A stretch of 7,586 nucleotides of DNA from an uncultured Oscillospiraceae bacterium (GTDB lineage Bacteria > Bacillota_A > Clostridia > Oscillospirales > Acutalibacteraceae). The notes below the pieces were generated by a model, which searched no databases, had not been told where the DNA came from, and was given only the letters and a program-made list of their open reading frames with translations. The stretch is from positions 1 through 7,586 of the forward strand of contig CAJLZR010000038.1 in assembly GCA_905211185.1 (NCBI GenBank). The letters run 5' to 3'. Both the position numbers and the translations under genes were made by a program. Of this stretch, positions 6,306 through 7,586 are shown one piece after another. The first letter of the stretch is position 1, and every line of letters starts with the position of its first letter.

Positions 6306-7259
6306 ATGCAAGAGCCTAAAATTCCTTTGGTGAGTATAGTCGGACCTACGGCAACGGGTAAAACCGAACTTGCAATAAATTTGGCAATAAAATTCGGCGG
6401 AGAAATTGTTTCGGGCGATTCAATGCAAATATATAAAGAATTCGATATTTTAAGTGCAAAGCCGACAAGCGAACAGCTAAAGAAAGTCCCGCATTATTTA
6501 GTGGACCACTTATCGGTTAAAGAAGAATTTAGTGTTGCAAAATTTACCGAACTTGCAAGCGCTATTATAGGGAGCATATTTAAAAGCGGAAAACTGCCTT
6601 TTCTTGTGGGCGGTACCGGTCTTTATATTGATGCCTTGCTTAAAAATATTAATTTTGAAGAAAACAAAGAAGATTGTAAATCCAAGGTGGATTTGTCGAC
6701 CTATAATAACAAAGATTTAATGTTGATGCTCGAAAAAATTGATATCGTGAGCGCAAAAAAAATTCATATGAATGATACAAAGCGGCTAAAAAGGGCCATT
6801 GAATTTTTTTATGCTTCAGGTTATCCTATATCTGAGCAAAATGCCAGATCTAAATTGAGCAAATCAAAATACAAAGTTTGCAAAATTGGCTTAAACTATA
6901 AAAATCGTAAACTTTTATACCGGAAAATAAATAAAAGGGTAGAGGGCATGTTTGCAAATGGTATAGTGCAAGAAGTTTGCAATGCGATTAAATTGGTTCC
7001 GAGCAAAACAGCGGCTTCGGCAATAGGTTATAAGGAAATTGTTTCGTTTGTTTTGGGTAAGTGCAGTGAGCAAGAGGCTATCGATAACCTAAAACAAGCG
7101 ACAAGAAGATATGCCAAACGTCAGCTTACATGGTTTAGGCGGGATAAAGATATAAATTGGGTTTATGTTGACGATTTTGATAGTTTTGAGGATATTATAG
7201 AAAAGGGAACCGAGATTATTAAAAAATCCGATTTGTTTAAAATAAATATAGAAGGATAA
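6306..7259 (+). CDS. miaA: tRNA dimethylallyltransferase MiaA
   Basis: MiaA transfers a dimethylallyl group from dimethylallyl diphosphate to N6 of A37 in tRNAs that read UNN codons, giving i6A, the substrate of MiaB. The 317 residues match the usual length of about 300-320. Visible motifs are the P-loop GPTATGKT (13-20), GDSMQIYKEFD (37-47) containing the probable general-base D38, VPHYLVDHL (61-69), VGGTGLYIDALL (101-112), DTKRLKRAIEFF (157-168), ASAIGYKEI (237-245) and the RNA-contacting QATRRYAKRQLTWFRRD (264-280). The stretch after GDSMQIYKEFD reads ILSAKPT where most homologues have IGTAKPT, a minor departure. The family's Asp-Pro before the IHxND segment is Asp-Ile here. The gene starts 2 bases after mutL and ends 2 bases before the next gene, so it looks co-translated with both neighbours. 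An A8 run lies at 6755-6762. Confidence 0.98.
   Translation: MQEPKIPLVSIVGPTATGKTELAINLAIKFGGEIVSGDSMQIYKEFDILSAKPTSEQLKKVPHYLVDHLSVKEEFSVAKFTELASAIIGSIFKSGKLPFLVGGTGLYIDALLKNINFEENKEDCKSKVDLSTYNNKDLMLMLEKIDIVSAKKIHMNDTKRLKRAIEFFYASGYPISEQNARSKLSKSKYKVCKIGLNYKNRKLLYRKINKRVEGMFANGIVQEVCNAIKLVPSKTAASAIGYKEIVSFVLGKCSEQEAIDNLKQATRRYAKRQLTWFRRDKDINWVYVDDFDSFEDIIEKGTEIIKKSDLFKINIEG
7252..7256 (+). promoter_or_regulatory. Shine-Dalgarno site of the HlyD-like gene inside the end of miaA
   Basis: AAGGA overlaps the last two miaA codons (Glu-Gly) and ends 5 bases before the ATG at 7262. The layout closely resembles the mutL-miaA junction and supports both the 7262 start and its membership in the operon. 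Confidence 0.75.
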
Positions 7260-7261
7260 AT

Positions 7262-7586
7262 ATGGGACATTCAAAGCTTAAAAAGATTTTATTAATATCT
7301 GCAGTAGTGTGCGCAATTGGTTTTGCGCTATATTATTTTGCCACAAAATTATTGCTAAGTTCAGAAGTTCATGTTGTGGAATATGGAGAAGCTAAGGATA
7401 CTATAGAAACCACAGGCATTTTTTTAAGAGATGAAATGGTTATAAAAAACGATTCTTATAACTCAAATAATTTAAAATATCTTTTAAGCGACGGGGAAAA
7501 GGTTTCCAGAAACGGAGCAATTGCGGAAGTGTATCCTTCTGCAGAAAATGCAAAAATAAGTTATAAAATAGATGATTTAAATAAAG
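7262..7586 (+). CDS. HlyD-like membrane-anchored protein (3' partial)
   Basis: The frame starts at ATG 7262 and stays open for 108 codons to the window edge, so only the N-terminus is seen. A basic start (MGHSKLKK) is followed by one hydrophobic segment at about 9-27. No lipobox is evident, so this looks like an N-terminal membrane anchor with the rest outside the cell. The sequence after it (VVEYGEAKDTIETTGIFLRDEMVI at 38-61, then LLSDGEKVSRNGAIAEVYPSAENA at 74-97) resembles the lipoyl-like hairpin start of Gram-positive HlyD-family proteins, whose typical wording is a gain-of-charge 'G-E-x-V-x-x-G-x-x-(I/L)-A' turn. Genes of this type, often annotated as HlyD family or hypothetical, are to my recollection found in Clostridia near yggS and sepF. 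That downstream context cannot be seen here. Function is unknown, and the family call rests on short motifs. Confidence 0.6.
   Translation, partial: MGHSKLKKILLISAVVCAIGFALYYFATKLLLSSEVHVVEYGEAKDTIETTGIFLRDEMVIKNDSYNSNNLKYLLSDGEKVSRNGAIAEVYPSAENAKISYKIDDLNK

Overview
The window is a compact, single-strand, AT-rich block of bacterial housekeeping genes. All six genes are on the + strand, with spacers of 2 to 37 bases and no visible terminator or convincing internal promoter. The order is miaB (5' end missing), a YlbF/YmcA-family gene with a cysteine-rich tail, mutS, mutL, miaA, and the start of a membrane-anchored HlyD-like gene (3' end missing). A MutL with an intact endonuclease site, the YmcA-type gene beside miaB, the low GC content and purine-rich Shine-Dalgarno sites all point to a Firmicute. 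Class Clostridia is most likely, perhaps the Oscillospiraceae/Ruminococcaceae side. That placement is inferred from gene order and protein style, not from a search.

Layout: bases 1-1159 encode MiaB from within its N-terminal cluster-binding domain to its stop. Bases 1186-1602 encode a 138-residue YlbF/YmcA-like protein ending in a C-x3-C-x2-C-x2-C tail. Bases 1640-4264 encode a full-length MutS, 4300-6303 a full-length MutL, and 6306-7259 a full-length MiaA. From 7262 to the edge there is an open frame of 108 codons with one N-terminal membrane segment and HlyD/lipoyl-like sequence. No region longer than 40 bases lacks a gene. No tRNA, rRNA, insertion sequence, CRISPR array or phage sequence was seen.

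Two pathways are interleaved. MiaA adds the dimethylallyl group to A37 of tRNAs that read UNN codons, and MiaB then thiomethylates the same base (i6A to ms2i6A). MutS recognises mismatches and MutL nicks the new strand. Both repair proteins carry plausible sliding-clamp-binding motifs, as expected for a mismatch repair system without MutH. The YlbF/YmcA-like gene sits where Bacillus subtilis has ymcA, directly after its miaB orthologue ymcB.

I do not see an undescribed system here. The points most worth a second look are the cysteine tail of the YlbF-like protein, a G7 run inside mutS in an otherwise AT-rich sequence, two A7 runs at the very start of mutL, and the HlyD-like gene lying where many Firmicutes have hfq.
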